From NCBI RefSeq assembly GCF_017309075.1, contig NZ_JAEMGS010000012.1, positions 1-64,000 of the forward strand: 64,000 bases of DNA. The letters are read 5' to 3'. Each line of letters starts with the position of its first letter. The stretch's first letter is position 1. The notes beneath the pieces were generated by a model that searched no databases, was not told where the DNA came from, and saw only the letters and a list, made by a program, of their open reading frames with translations. Both the position numbers and the translations under genes were made by a program. This DNA is from Motiliproteus sp. SC1-56 (lineage in GTDB: Bacteria > Pseudomonadota > Gammaproteobacteria > Pseudomonadales > Balneatricaceae). Positions 44,491-52,203 of the stretch are shown here, in pieces.

Positions 44491-45054
44491 TCAATAGCCG
44501 GCGGCCAGGGCCAGGGTCTGTGGCTGTGGTCTTGCGCGGGTTGCCGGCGCAGCGGTCAGCACACGGCGTAGCAGCGGCAGGTAGCTGCTTTCCACGGCCT
44601 GCAGGTAGCGGTTCAGGCGCTGGTTGAGTTCGGGGATCGTCTCGGCAAGGGCATCCCAGAGGGCTTCGCTCGCCGGCTGGACGGGGTGGCAGGAGGCGCC
44701 CCGGGGGGACGACGCGGCGTCGGCTCTCTGCAGGGCGGCCAGTAAGTGCAGAGCCTGCTCCAGCCATAGACGAAGCGCGGGCCGGTGGCCGGCCAGCGCT
44801 AGCAGCTGGTGTTGATGCCCTGCCTGGCGAACCCGCGGAAACAGAAACGCCTCTTCAAAGGCCAGCGCCCCCTCCAGTCCGGCGAGTCGTCCCTCCAGAT
44901 CATTCGCCAGGCGGCGGACCTGCGGTGCCAGCCCGTCGAGGGTGCGGTAGTGGCAGCCGTTGCATTGCAGCACCGCTTCGAACCGGTCGAGTGAAGTGAG
45001 CGGGGCGAACAGCATCTGGTGAAAGTGCTCCGGCGTTTTGCGATTCAGTTTCAT
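44491..45054 (-). CDS. Uncharacterised helical protein preceding rnfA
   Basis: The 187-residue protein is predicted mostly helical with scattered His and Glu (EHFHQMLF, CNGCHYR, FEEAFLFP, AGHRPALRLWLE). The pattern recalls hemerythrin-like four-helix bundles, but no exact HHE motif is seen. It reads in the rnf direction and begins 89 bp after the minus-strand MerR-type promoter, so it is probably the first gene of the rnf operon. Its function is unknown. Confidence 0.6.
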   Translation of the reverse strand: MKLNRKTPEHFHQMLFAPLTSLDRFEAVLQCNGCHYRTLDGLAPQVRRLANDLEGRLAGLEGALAFEEAFLFPRVRQAGHQHQLLALAGHRPALRLWLEQALHLLAALQRADAASSPRGASCHPVQPASEALWDALAETIPELNQRLNRYLQAVESSYLPLLRRVLTAAPATRARPQPQTLALAAGY

Positions 45055-45143
45055 GACCAGCCTCGGTGTTTTTTGTTTTAGTTATTTGTTTGTAAAGCAC
45101 TTTGTCTTGGTTCTTAGCCTGTCTAATCAGACCAAAGTAAAAG

Positions 45144-45173
45144 TTTACGTTCGCGTAAACATTGTAATATACT
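45144..45173 (+). promoter_or_regulatory. korAB promoter with MerR/LiuR-type operator on its -35
   Basis: TTTACGTTCGCGTAAA (45144-45159) supplies the -35 TTTACG; TATACT at 45168-45173 is the -10, with an 18-bp spacer. It precedes korA by about 115 bp. Confidence 0.72.
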
Positions 45174-45198
45174 AGGCAAATGTTGCCGTTAACGTCAA
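45169..45198 (-). promoter_or_regulatory. rnf operon promoter with MerR/LiuR-type operator, overlapping the kor promoter
   Basis: On the minus strand TTGACG (45193-45198) and TAGTAT (45169-45174) are separated by 18 bp. The operator is TTGCCGTTAACGTCAA (45183-45198). Its -10 overlaps the kor -10 by five bases, so the two polymerases would compete and cross each other. Confidence 0.66.
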
Positions 45199-45289
45199 CA
45201 TCGCCTTTTACCAAAATGTCGTGTGGAGTCAGGCAGCGGGTAGCGGGCGGCAGGAAGCAAACAATAATAATCAACGGGGAGAGAACCCT

Positions 45290-47017
45290 ATGACGGTACC
45301 CTCTATATCCATCACACTGACCGGCAGCGGAGGCTCGGGGGTGATGACCGCCGGCAACCTGCTGCTGGAGGCCGCGGGCCGCGCCGGCTGGTACGGGCTG
45401 ATGACCCGCTCCGCCGGGCCCCAGATCCGCGGCGGCGAAGCCGCTGCCATGTTGCGCCTGGCCGCTGAGCCGGTGCTTTCTCACCAGGACCGCTACGACA
45501 TTCTGCTGGGAATCGACTGGAAGAACGCCGATCGCTTCGCCACCGAAATTCCCCTGGACGGCGACAGCCTGGTGGTCGGTGACGGCGAGCCGCCGGCGGT
45601 TTTTGCTGAAGCGGCCGGCCAGCAGCATCACCTGGAGTTGCAGAAAATCGCCAAGGAGATCCCCGGGGGACGGCCCAATATGGTGGCGCTCGGGGTGGCG
45701 GCCGCCATGCTCGGGTTGCCCGAGTCGGTCATCGCCGAGGTGCTGGAAAAAGCCCTGGGTCGCAAAGGGGAAGAAGCGGTATCGGCGGGGCTGGCGGCGG
45801 TCCGGGCCGGTATGGAGGCGGCGGCGACCCTGCCCCGGTTCGATACCCTGGCCGTGGGCGAGGCTTCCCAGCAGAGCGCGCGCGAGCCGCGTTGGAACAT
45901 CTCCGGTAACGAGGCCTGCGGGCTGGGCGCGGTGCGCGGCGGAATCCGTTTTGTCGCCGCCTACCCGATCACCCCCGCCACCGAGGTGCTGGAGTGGTTG
46001 GCCCCGGCCCTGCCCAAGCTGGGTGGCGCGCTGGTACAGGCCGAGGACGAGCTGGCCTCGGTCAACCAGATCATCGGCGGCTCCTTTGGCGGCACCCCCT
46101 CGTTGACCGCCACCTCCGGGCCCGGCCTGGCCCTGATGATGGAATCGATCGGTCTGGCGGTCGCCTCCGAAACCCCCATCGTGGTGATCAACGTCATGCG
46201 CGGCGGCCCTTCTACCGGGATTCCCACCAAGTCGGAGCAATCCGATCTCAACATCGCCCTGTACGGCCTGCACGGGGATGCCCCGCACCTGGTGCTGGCC
46301 CCGCTCTCTATTGCCGACTGCCTGTTCACGACCCAGTGGAGCGTGGTGCTCGCGGAGAAATTGCAGACGGCGGCGATCGTTCTCTCCGACCAGGCACTGG
46401 GGCAGACCCGCACCCTGATTCCAGCCCAAGCGGATCCGGGGCTGGTGGCCGAGCGGCTGACCGCCCAGGCGCCGGTGGAAGGGAACTACGAGCGCTACGC
46501 CCTCACCGAGTCGGGGGTATCGCCCATGGCGATCCCGGGTCTGGCCGGCGCCCAGTACACCGCCGATGGCCTGGAACACACCGTCACCGGGATGCCTTCG
46601 AGCAAGGCCGATGATCATCACCGGCAGATGGACAAGCGTCAGCGGAAACTGGAGCAACACGATTTCGGCGATGACTGGGCGCGAATCGAGGGCGACCTTG
46701 ATGCCGAGACCGCGGTGCTGACCTGGGGGTCAAGCTACGGCGCGGTATCCGAGGCGGTGGCCGGGCTGCGGGGCGAGGGGCAGAAGGTGCGGGTGGTGGC
46801 CATCCGCCTGTTGGCGCCGGCGCAACCGGAGCGCCTGGCGGAGGCGCTAAAGGGGGTGAAGCGGGTGCTGGTGGTGGAACAGAGCCACGGCGGCCAGTTC
46901 TTCCGATACCTGCGGGCCTTCTACGACATCGATGCCGAGATGCGTTCCATGGCGGTTCCCGGCCCGCTGGCCATCCGTCCCTCCGACGTCCGTAAAACCC
47001 TTAGCGACTGGAGTTGA
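45290..47017 (+). CDS. korA: 2-oxoacid:ferredoxin oxidoreductase, fused gamma-alpha subunit
   Basis: The 575-residue protein fuses a gamma domain (TGSGGSGVMTAGNLLLEAA, SAGPQIRGGEAAAMLRL) to an alpha domain (RFVAAYPITPATEVLEWL, AEDELASVNQIIGGSFGG, ATSGPGLALMMESIGLA). KorAB of Thauera oxidises 2-oxoglutarate and reduces the ferredoxin used by benzoyl-CoA reductase; context favours the same here, though other 2-oxoacids cannot be excluded. ATG 45290 follows GGGGAGAG. It couples to korB. Confidence 0.86.
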   Translation: MTVPSISITLTGSGGSGVMTAGNLLLEAAGRAGWYGLMTRSAGPQIRGGEAAAMLRLAAEPVLSHQDRYDILLGIDWKNADRFATEIPLDGDSLVVGDGEPPAVFAEAAGQQHHLELQKIAKEIPGGRPNMVALGVAAAMLGLPESVIAEVLEKALGRKGEEAVSAGLAAVRAGMEAAATLPRFDTLAVGEASQQSAREPRWNISGNEACGLGAVRGGIRFVAAYPITPATEVLEWLAPALPKLGGALVQAEDELASVNQIIGGSFGGTPSLTATSGPGLALMMESIGLAVASETPIVVINVMRGGPSTGIPTKSEQSDLNIALYGLHGDAPHLVLAPLSIADCLFTTQWSVVLAEKLQTAAIVLSDQALGQTRTLIPAQADPGLVAERLTAQAPVEGNYERYALTESGVSPMAIPGLAGAQYTADGLEHTVTGMPSSKADDHHRQMDKRQRKLEQHDFGDDWARIEGDLDAETAVLTWGSSYGAVSEAVAGLRGEGQKVRVVAIRLLAPAQPERLAEALKGVKRVLVVEQSHGGQFFRYLRAFYDIDAEMRSMAVPGPLAIRPSDVRKTLSDWS

Positions 47018-47019
47018 TC

Positions 47020-47883
47020 ATGACCATGACCATGACTGAACAAATGCTGGCCGACGAGGGCTGCCCGGCGATGACCGCCAAAGATTATCGCTCAGACGTC
47101 AAACCGGTCTGGTGCCCGGGCTGTGGTGATCACGGGGTGCTGCTGGCCCTGACCAAGACCCTGGCCGAACTGCAGCTGGCGCCGGAGAAGGTCTCCGTGG
47201 TGTCGGGAATCGGCTGTTCCTCGCGGATTCCCGCCTACCTCAATACCTACGGTTTTCACGGCGTACACGGCCGCTCCCTGGCCCTGGCCACGGGATTGAA
47301 GGTGTCGCGACCGGACCAGACGGTGCTGGTCGCTGGCGGCGACGGCGACGGTTTCTCCATCGGCGGCAACCACTTCCTGCACGCCTGCCGGCGTAATGTG
47401 GACCTCACCTATATCGTGATGGACAACCAGCTCTACGGCATGACCAAGGGGCAGGCCTCGCCGACCAGCGCCCCGGACTGGGAAAAGGGCAAACTCACCC
47501 CGGGGGGGACCGGCATCAACCCCTTCCATCCCCTGGTGGTGGCCCTGGCCTCGGGCGCCAACTTTATCGCGCGGGTGTCTGGTACCAACGCCAACGGGGC
47601 CGTGCCGATTCTGAAGGAAGCGATCGAGCACCCCGGTTTTTCCCTGGTCCACGTGCTCAGCCCCTGCATCACCTACAACCGTGAGCAGCTCGACTGGAAA
47701 AAGATGGTGCGTCCGGCACCGGTGGAGGCCACCAACGACCCGGGCCGGGCGGCGCGGCGGCTGATGACCGACGACAACCTCAACCTGGGGGTGCTCTACA
47801 AAGGGGACCGTGCCCCCTACCAGCCGGACCTGCGCAGTCGCGGGGTCTCGGTGGCCGACCTGGAGGCGCCTTTCCAGGTCTAG
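47020..47883 (+). CDS. korB: 2-oxoacid:ferredoxin oxidoreductase, beta subunit
   Basis: The 287-residue thiamine-diphosphate subunit has WCPGCGDHGVLLAL, SGIGCSSRIPAYLNTYGFH, the TPP/Mg motif GGDGDGFSIGGNHFLHACRR and YIVMDNQLYGMTKGQASPTS. The cysteines of CPGCG and later sites hold the [4Fe-4S] cluster. ATG 47020 lies three bases after the korA stop with GGAG upstream; a TTG at 47014 is an alternative. A strong terminator follows. Confidence 0.9.
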   Translation: MTMTMTEQMLADEGCPAMTAKDYRSDVKPVWCPGCGDHGVLLALTKTLAELQLAPEKVSVVSGIGCSSRIPAYLNTYGFHGVHGRSLALATGLKVSRPDQTVLVAGGDGDGFSIGGNHFLHACRRNVDLTYIVMDNQLYGMTKGQASPTSAPDWEKGKLTPGGTGINPFHPLVVALASGANFIARVSGTNANGAVPILKEAIEHPGFSLVHVLSPCITYNREQLDWKKMVRPAPVEATNDPGRAARRLMTDDNLNLGVLYKGDRAPYQPDLRSRGVSVADLEAPFQV

Positions 47884-47932
47884 CCCGCCAGGTCGCCCGG
47901 GGCCCGCACTCGCAGTGGGGCGCCGGGCCTGC

Positions 47933-47962
47933 GGGCCCCGGCTGCGCCAGGGGCCCTTTTTT
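47933..47962 (+). terminator. Intrinsic terminator of korAB
   Basis: GGGCCCC and GGGGCCC pair across a 10-nt loop and are followed by six T residues, 50 bases after the korB stop. Confidence 0.88.
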
Positions 47963-48025
47963 CACTCCCTCCTTAGCTTCTTTGAACCCGCTGCGCCCTG
48001 TCGGGGTATCGTTACAATTCGTATC

Positions 48026-48054
48026 TTTACGTTGACGTAAAGAGGCGATATGTT
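48026..48054 (+). promoter_or_regulatory. Acyl-CoA synthetase promoter with MerR/LiuR-type operator
   Basis: TTTACGTTGACGTAAA (48026-48041) supplies TTTACG as -35; TATGTT at 48049-48054 is a fair -10 with a 17-bp spacer. It lies about 100 bp before the gene. Confidence 0.7.
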
Positions 48055-48152
48055 CTTGGCCAAACTGAGCGAGTTCCATCCGCTCGAAATCGCCGCGGGG
48101 AATGCGGCGAATGTATAGGCCAATAACGATAAAAAGTGAGAGGACGAGGTTT

Positions 48153-49760
48153 ATGGCGACCGACTATCAGACATTTATGGAGCAGTTTTCCGTTTCCGCG
48201 ATCGAGGAACAGCTGCTCGGCGACCTTGAGCGGGGCTTCAACGTCTGCGAGGAAATCTGTGACCGCTGGGCCGAGGGGGATCGCGTGGGGCTGCGCTACC
48301 AGGCCACCGACGGCAGTGTCAGCGAACACAGCTTCAGCGAACTCAAGGAGAAGTCGGCGCAGTTCGCGAACTACCTCACCGCGCAGGGCGTGGGCAAGGG
48401 TGATCGGGTCGCGGCCCTGCTGCCCCGCACTCCCGAGCTGATGGTGGTGATCCTGGGCACCTTGCGTGCCGGTGCCGTCTACCAGCCTCTCTTCACCGCC
48501 TTCGGATCCGGTGCCATCGAGTACCGCACCGAGAGAGCCAAGACCAAGCTGCTGGTGACTGACGACGCCAACCGCCATAAGCTCGACGACGTCAAGAATT
48601 GCCCGCCGGTGCTGATGGTCAACGATCTGGACGCCGAGGTCTACAGCCTGAGTTCGGCGTTCGAGCCGGTGGTGATCGGCGCCGACGAGCCCTTCCTGCA
48701 GATGTTCACCTCGGGCACCCAGGGCAAGTCCAAGGGGGTGGCCGTACCCAGCCGGGCACTGCTCTCCTTCTACGTCTACATGCGTTACGCCATCGGCCTG
48801 CGCCCGGAGGATATCTACTGGAATGTGGCCGATCCCGGCTGGGCCTACGGCCTTTACTACGCCGTGGTCGGTCCCCTGTTGCTGGGTAACACCACCCACT
48901 TCAACGAAAGCGGTTTCACCGCCGAGAACACCTTCGAGTTCCTCCAGCGGCACAAGATCACCAACCTGGCCGCTGCGCCCACCGCCTATCGCATGCTGAT
49001 GGCCAACGACCACCTGCTGGGTGAAAACGACCGCTTTGACCTGCGGGTGGCCAGCAGCGCCGGTGAGCCCCTCAACCCGGAGGTGATCAACTGGGTGCAG
49101 CGTCGCCTGGGGGCGCCGGTGATGGACCACTACGGCCAGACCGAGACTGGAATGACCGCCTGCAACCACCACGCGCTGAGCCACAAGCTGCGGGTCGGCT
49201 CCATGGGCTACTCCATGCCCGGTCACCGGGTCGTGGCCCTGAGCGGCAACTTCGAAGAAGTGGGCGAGGGGGAGACCGGCCAGCTGGCGGTGGATACCGA
49301 GCAGTCGCCGTTCTTCTTCTTCCAGGGCTACACCTGGAACGAGAAGAATCCCTTCTATGGTAAGTACTACCTCACCGGCGACGTGGTGCAGAGCCACGGG
49401 GACGGCGCGTTCTCCTTCGACGGGCGGGATGATGACATCATTACTTCCGCGGGCTACCGCATCGGCCCTGCCGACGTGGAGAGCACCCTGATCGAGCACG
49501 CCAGCGTCGCCGAAAGCGGCGTGGTGGCCAAGCCCGACGCCCAGCGTGGTTCCATCGTCAAGGCCTTCGTGGTGCTCAAGCAGGGCTACGATCCCGAAGA
49601 GGCGCTGGCCGACGAGCTCAAGCAGCATGTGCGCACGCGGCTCTCCACCCACGCTTTTCCCCGTGAGATCGAGTTCGTGGAGGAGCTTCCCAAGACCCCC
49701 AGCGGCAAGATCCAGCGTTTTATTCTGCGCAAGCAGGCGGAGGAGGAGGTCGGCGCTTAA
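48153..49760 (+). CDS. AMP-forming acyl-CoA synthetase
   Basis: The 535-residue adenylate-forming enzyme has FTSGTQGKSKGVAVPSRA (ATP loop), DHYGQTETGMTACNHH, YLTGDVV, GYRIGPADVES and the C-terminal KTPSGKIQRFILRK with the catalytic Lys. It activates a carboxylic acid to its CoA ester. The sequence looks closer to short/medium-chain acyl-CoA synthetases than to benzoate-CoA ligase, but benzoate cannot be excluded. ATG 48153 follows GAGGACGAGG. It lies beside a PaaI-like thioesterase and has a MerR/LiuR-type promoter. Confidence 0.86.
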   Translation: MATDYQTFMEQFSVSAIEEQLLGDLERGFNVCEEICDRWAEGDRVGLRYQATDGSVSEHSFSELKEKSAQFANYLTAQGVGKGDRVAALLPRTPELMVVILGTLRAGAVYQPLFTAFGSGAIEYRTERAKTKLLVTDDANRHKLDDVKNCPPVLMVNDLDAEVYSLSSAFEPVVIGADEPFLQMFTSGTQGKSKGVAVPSRALLSFYVYMRYAIGLRPEDIYWNVADPGWAYGLYYAVVGPLLLGNTTHFNESGFTAENTFEFLQRHKITNLAAAPTAYRMLMANDHLLGENDRFDLRVASSAGEPLNPEVINWVQRRLGAPVMDHYGQTETGMTACNHHALSHKLRVGSMGYSMPGHRVVALSGNFEEVGEGETGQLAVDTEQSPFFFFQGYTWNEKNPFYGKYYLTGDVVQSHGDGAFSFDGRDDDIITSAGYRIGPADVESTLIEHASVAESGVVAKPDAQRGSIVKAFVVLKQGYDPEEALADELKQHVRTRLSTHAFPREIEFVEELPKTPSGKIQRFILRKQAEEEVGA

Positions 49761-49802
49761 CGCCACCTTGCTTTGCTAACCGGCCTGCCTGGCGGCAGGC
49801 CC

Positions 49803-49849
49803 CGGCGGCACCCTGCGCTTTCGTTTTTGAAAGCGGCACGGTGCCGCCG
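49803..49849. repeat. Extended inverted repeat between synthetase and thioesterase genes
   Basis: CGGCGGCACC (49803-49812) pairs with GGTGCCGCCG (49840-49849), and CGCTTTC with GAAAGCG inside. It ends 19 bases before the next ATG and might form a transcript hairpin near its ribosome-binding site. Confidence 0.7.
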
Positions 49850-49867
49850 CCGTTTCAGGAGATCCCG

Positions 49868-50296
49868 ATGGCAAAGATGACGATTGAGGCGATGCACGCT
49901 TTTCTCGCCGAACACTTTCCCCAGGGAAAAGACTACTATGGCCGGGTCGAGTCGATCTTCCACCACGGCGCGCTGCTGCGCCTCTCCCCGGAGGACGCCC
50001 ACCTGCGACCGGGAGGCACCGTTTCCGGGCCGGTGATGATGGCCCTGGCCGATGTCGCCATGTACGTGGCCCTGCTGGGGGAGATCGGTCCGGTCCCCAT
50101 GGCGGTGACCACCAACCTGAATATCAACTTCCTCAAGCGCCCCGTCCCGGATGCGGACCTGCTGGCCGAGGCCAAGCTGCTGAAGCTGGGATCGCGACTG
50201 GCGGTGGGAGAGGTGACCGTCACTTCCGAAGGCGAGGAGATGCCTGTGGCCCATGTGACCTGCACCTATTCGATTCCCCCGCCCGATAAACGCTGA
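49868..50296 (+). CDS. PaaI-like hotdog thioesterase
   Basis: The 142-residue protein has a hotdog fold with LRPGGTVSGPVMMALADVAMYVAL and TTNLNINFLKRPVPDADL, as in PaaI/DUF4442-like thioesterases. It probably hydrolyses acyl-CoA esters and may offset the adjacent synthetase. ATG 49868 follows CAGGAGATC. The stop is four bases from the end of a convergent gene. Confidence 0.8.
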   Translation: MAKMTIEAMHAFLAEHFPQGKDYYGRVESIFHHGALLRLSPEDAHLRPGGTVSGPVMMALADVAMYVALLGEIGPVPMAVTTNLNINFLKRPVPDADLLAEAKLLKLGSRLAVGEVTVTSEGEEMPVAHVTCTYSIPPPDKR

Positions 50297-50299
50297 CGC

Positions 50300-50806
50300 C
50301 TACTCGTCCATGCGAGGCGGGTCGGGATCCTCGTCCCATCCCGCAGGCGGCGCTGGCATCTGCGCCAACAGGCTGCGCAACCCTTCAAAGTGACGTGTCT
50401 GTTCCGCCAGGTAGTCGTGTCCCACCGGCGTGCGGCGCAGGGCGGCTTCGTCGAGGTTTAGATGGTTCAGCAGGGCGTGATGTGTTTGCTGCTCCATCGT
50501 CAGGGCCAGCTCAACCGCATGGTAGGGGGTCATCAGGTAGTGGGAACGGAGGAAAATCTCGTCGGCCGGTGATTCCGGCAGAGGGGCTGCATCGTCATCG
50601 GCGGGTGCCGGCCCCAGGTTATGCAGGTGACTGCGCAAGCGCCGGGCCAGCAGCTGAAAGGTGTCGGCGGCCGGCGAATTGTTGCAGTGCTCTAGCTGCT
50701 CGGCGACCTCGGCGTAACAGTCCGCAAGCTCGCCTTTCGCCGCTCGTGCAGGTGAGGCAAGGCGCCGGGCGGCAGGCTCTGCGGCGATAGGTTCAGAGAC
50801 GGCCAT
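50300..50806 (-). CDS. Uncharacterised helical protein next to the MerR gene
   Basis: The 168-residue protein begins MAVSEPIAAEPAARRLASP after GAGGAGAGC at 50806. It has helical segments with spaced acidic and His residues (EVAEQLEHCN, MTPYHAVELALTMEQQTHH, EQTRHFEGLRSLL) that recall ferritin-like four-helix proteins, and an acidic tail. No family is recognised with confidence. It follows the MerR regulator gene by 55 bp on the same strand and may share its transcript. Confidence 0.6.
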   Translation of the reverse strand: MAVSEPIAAEPAARRLASPARAAKGELADCYAEVAEQLEHCNNSPAADTFQLLARRLRSHLHNLGPAPADDDAAPLPESPADEIFLRSHYLMTPYHAVELALTMEQQTHHALLNHLNLDEAALRRTPVGHDYLAEQTRHFEGLRSLLAQMPAPPAGWDEDPDPPRMDE

Positions 50807-50861
50807 GCTGCTCTCCTCGGGTCTTTGAACACCCCGCAGGTGCCTCCGGCGATCGCGCGCC

Positions 50862-51323
50862 TCAGGTGCTGCAAGCGGGGTGTTTGTCCAGGTTTTCCCG
50901 GCACTGTTTCTTGGCGCTGTCGATCTCTTCCAACAGCTCTTCAATGTCCTTTTTGTTCTGCAGCAGCCGCTCTTCGTGCTCGGTCAGCAGCCGGTACCAG
51001 TGTCGCAGCTGGGTCTCCTCGCCGGTTCCCGAGTCGTAGATGTCGAACAGGTCGCGGGTCTCGTCCAGGGAGAACCCCACCCGCTTGCCCCGCAGGATCA
51101 GCATCAGGCGCACCCGGTCGCGCTTGCTGTAGGCCCGCCGGTAACGGCTGCGATCCGGGTTGAGCAACCCTTTGGCTTCGTAATAGCGAATGGTGCGCGG
51201 GGAGATATCAAACTCCTGCGACAGCTGCGTTATCGAGTAGGTCTCCTTGGCGTTACGCGCGGGCTGGGTGTCTTCGGCAGTTTCCGGTTGATTCAGGACT
51301 TCACTCACGGTTGGCTGATCCAC
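50862..51323 (-). CDS. MerR-family regulator, LiuR-like
   Basis: The 153-residue protein has a MerR winged helix-turn-helix at residues ~28-95 (YSITQLSQEFDISPRTIRYY, RAYSKRDRVRLMLILRGKRV) and a helical dimerisation tail. This arrangement, and the KRVGFSLDETRDLFDIYD segment, resemble LiuR, a repressor of branched-chain amino acid and acyl-CoA catabolism. Two Cys near the end (C141, C151) might bind metal or respond to redox state; this is speculation. A half-operator lies 61 bp upstream. It probably binds the TTTACGT-NN-ACGTAAA sites in this window. Confidence 0.82.
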   Translation of the reverse strand: MDQPTVSEVLNQPETAEDTQPARNAKETYSITQLSQEFDISPRTIRYYEAKGLLNPDRSRYRRAYSKRDRVRLMLILRGKRVGFSLDETRDLFDIYDSGTGEETQLRHWYRLLTEHEERLLQNKKDIEELLEEIDSAKKQCRENLDKHPACST

Positions 51324-51383
51324 TCTCGTTGTACTGGGCTCCGGTGGCCGGTCGCGGGAGGCAGCCGGCCCTAAAACTTACAG

Positions 51384-51399
51384 TCTACGTTAACGAGGG
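51384..51399 (-). promoter_or_regulatory. Partial MerR/LiuR-type operator upstream of the MerR gene
   Basis: TCTACGTTAACGAGGG keeps ACGT-TA-ACG but loses the right outer arm. It suggests weak autoregulation. No good -35/-10 pair was found with it. Confidence 0.48.
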
Positions 51400-51438
51400 G
51401 CGCCAAGTAACCGCCAGACCCAGAGGTCGCTGCTCGCC

Positions 51439-52164
51439 CTAGAGGTACTGGCCGGCGTCCACCCGAATCACCTCGCCGGTAATCATCCGCGCCGCGTCCG
51501 ACAGCAGGAAAAGCACGCACTGGGCGATATCCTCGGGTCGCGCCAGCTCGGGAATCAGCGCCTCCCCCTGGGCCTTGTCGATAAACGCCGGCGGCAGTTG
51601 CTGCGCCATCTCGGTCATCACCATGCCGGGGGCCACCGCGTTGACGGTGATGCCCTTGGGACCGAGCTCCCGGGCCGCGGTTTTGGTGAGGCCGATCAGG
51701 CCGGCCTTGGCGGCGGTGTAGTTGGCCTGCCCGAACTTGCCCCGCAGGCCGTTGATCGAGGTGATGTTGACGATGCGCCCGTGACCGCGCTCGCGCATGC
51801 GCGGCGCCAGGGCGCGGATCAGGTGAAAGGCGCCGCTGAGATTGACGTCGATTACTGACTGCCACTCGTCGTCCGCCATCTTGACCAAGCTGCGATCCCG
51901 GGTGATGCCGGCGTTGTTGACCAGCAGGGTGGTGTGGACGGGAAGCCGGTCCACGGCGTTGCGGACCGCCTCCGCATCACGGATGTCCACGCGATGGTAG
52001 GTGAACGGAGGGAAGGCGTCGGGTGCCGCGTCGACGACGTCGAACAGGTGCACCTCGGCGCCCTGGGCATGCAGGGCCTCGGCGACGGCGCGGCCGATGC
52101 CGCGGGTGCCGCCGGTGACGACGGCCGCCTTGCCGCTCAGATCGTATAAAGCGTCTAGGGACAT
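51439..52164 (-). CDS. Short-chain dehydrogenase/reductase (FabG/PhaB-like)
   Basis: The 241-residue SDR has AVVTGGTRGIGRAVAEALHA, NNAGITRD, the Ser of NITSINGL and the YTAAK catalytic pair. It resembles 3-oxoacyl-ACP or acetoacetyl-CoA reductases. In this operon it may act as a 3-hydroxyacyl-CoA dehydrogenase, for example on 3-hydroxypimelyl-CoA, but that is only contextual. ATG 52164 follows AAGGAGG. It is 39 bp after the GNAT gene. Confidence 0.84.
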   Translation of the reverse strand: MSLDALYDLSGKAAVVTGGTRGIGRAVAEALHAQGAEVHLFDVVDAAPDAFPPFTYHRVDIRDAEAVRNAVDRLPVHTTLLVNNAGITRDRSLVKMADDEWQSVIDVNLSGAFHLIRALAPRMRERGHGRIVNITSINGLRGKFGQANYTAAKAGLIGLTKTAARELGPKGITVNAVAPGMVMTEMAQQLPPAFIDKAQGEALIPELARPEDIAQCVLFLLSDAARMITGEVIRVDAGQYL

Positions 52165-52203
52165 GGGATCAGGGCCTCCTTGGATGGGCAAACGACGGCC
52201 GCC

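Noticed and set aside
44900-46660. 586-codon minus-strand frame opposite korA
   Set aside because: It spans the kor promoter and the korA gene; motifs support korA only.
48153-49760. Benzoate-CoA ligase
   Set aside because: Length fits, but the gene lies apart from bcr, has no IclR or TGCA operator, and looks closer to general short/medium-chain synthetases; left as an unspecified acyl-CoA synthetase.
48027-49766. 579-codon minus-strand frame opposite the acyl-CoA synthetase
   Set aside because: The plus-strand protein has all adenylate-forming motifs; the antisense product has none.
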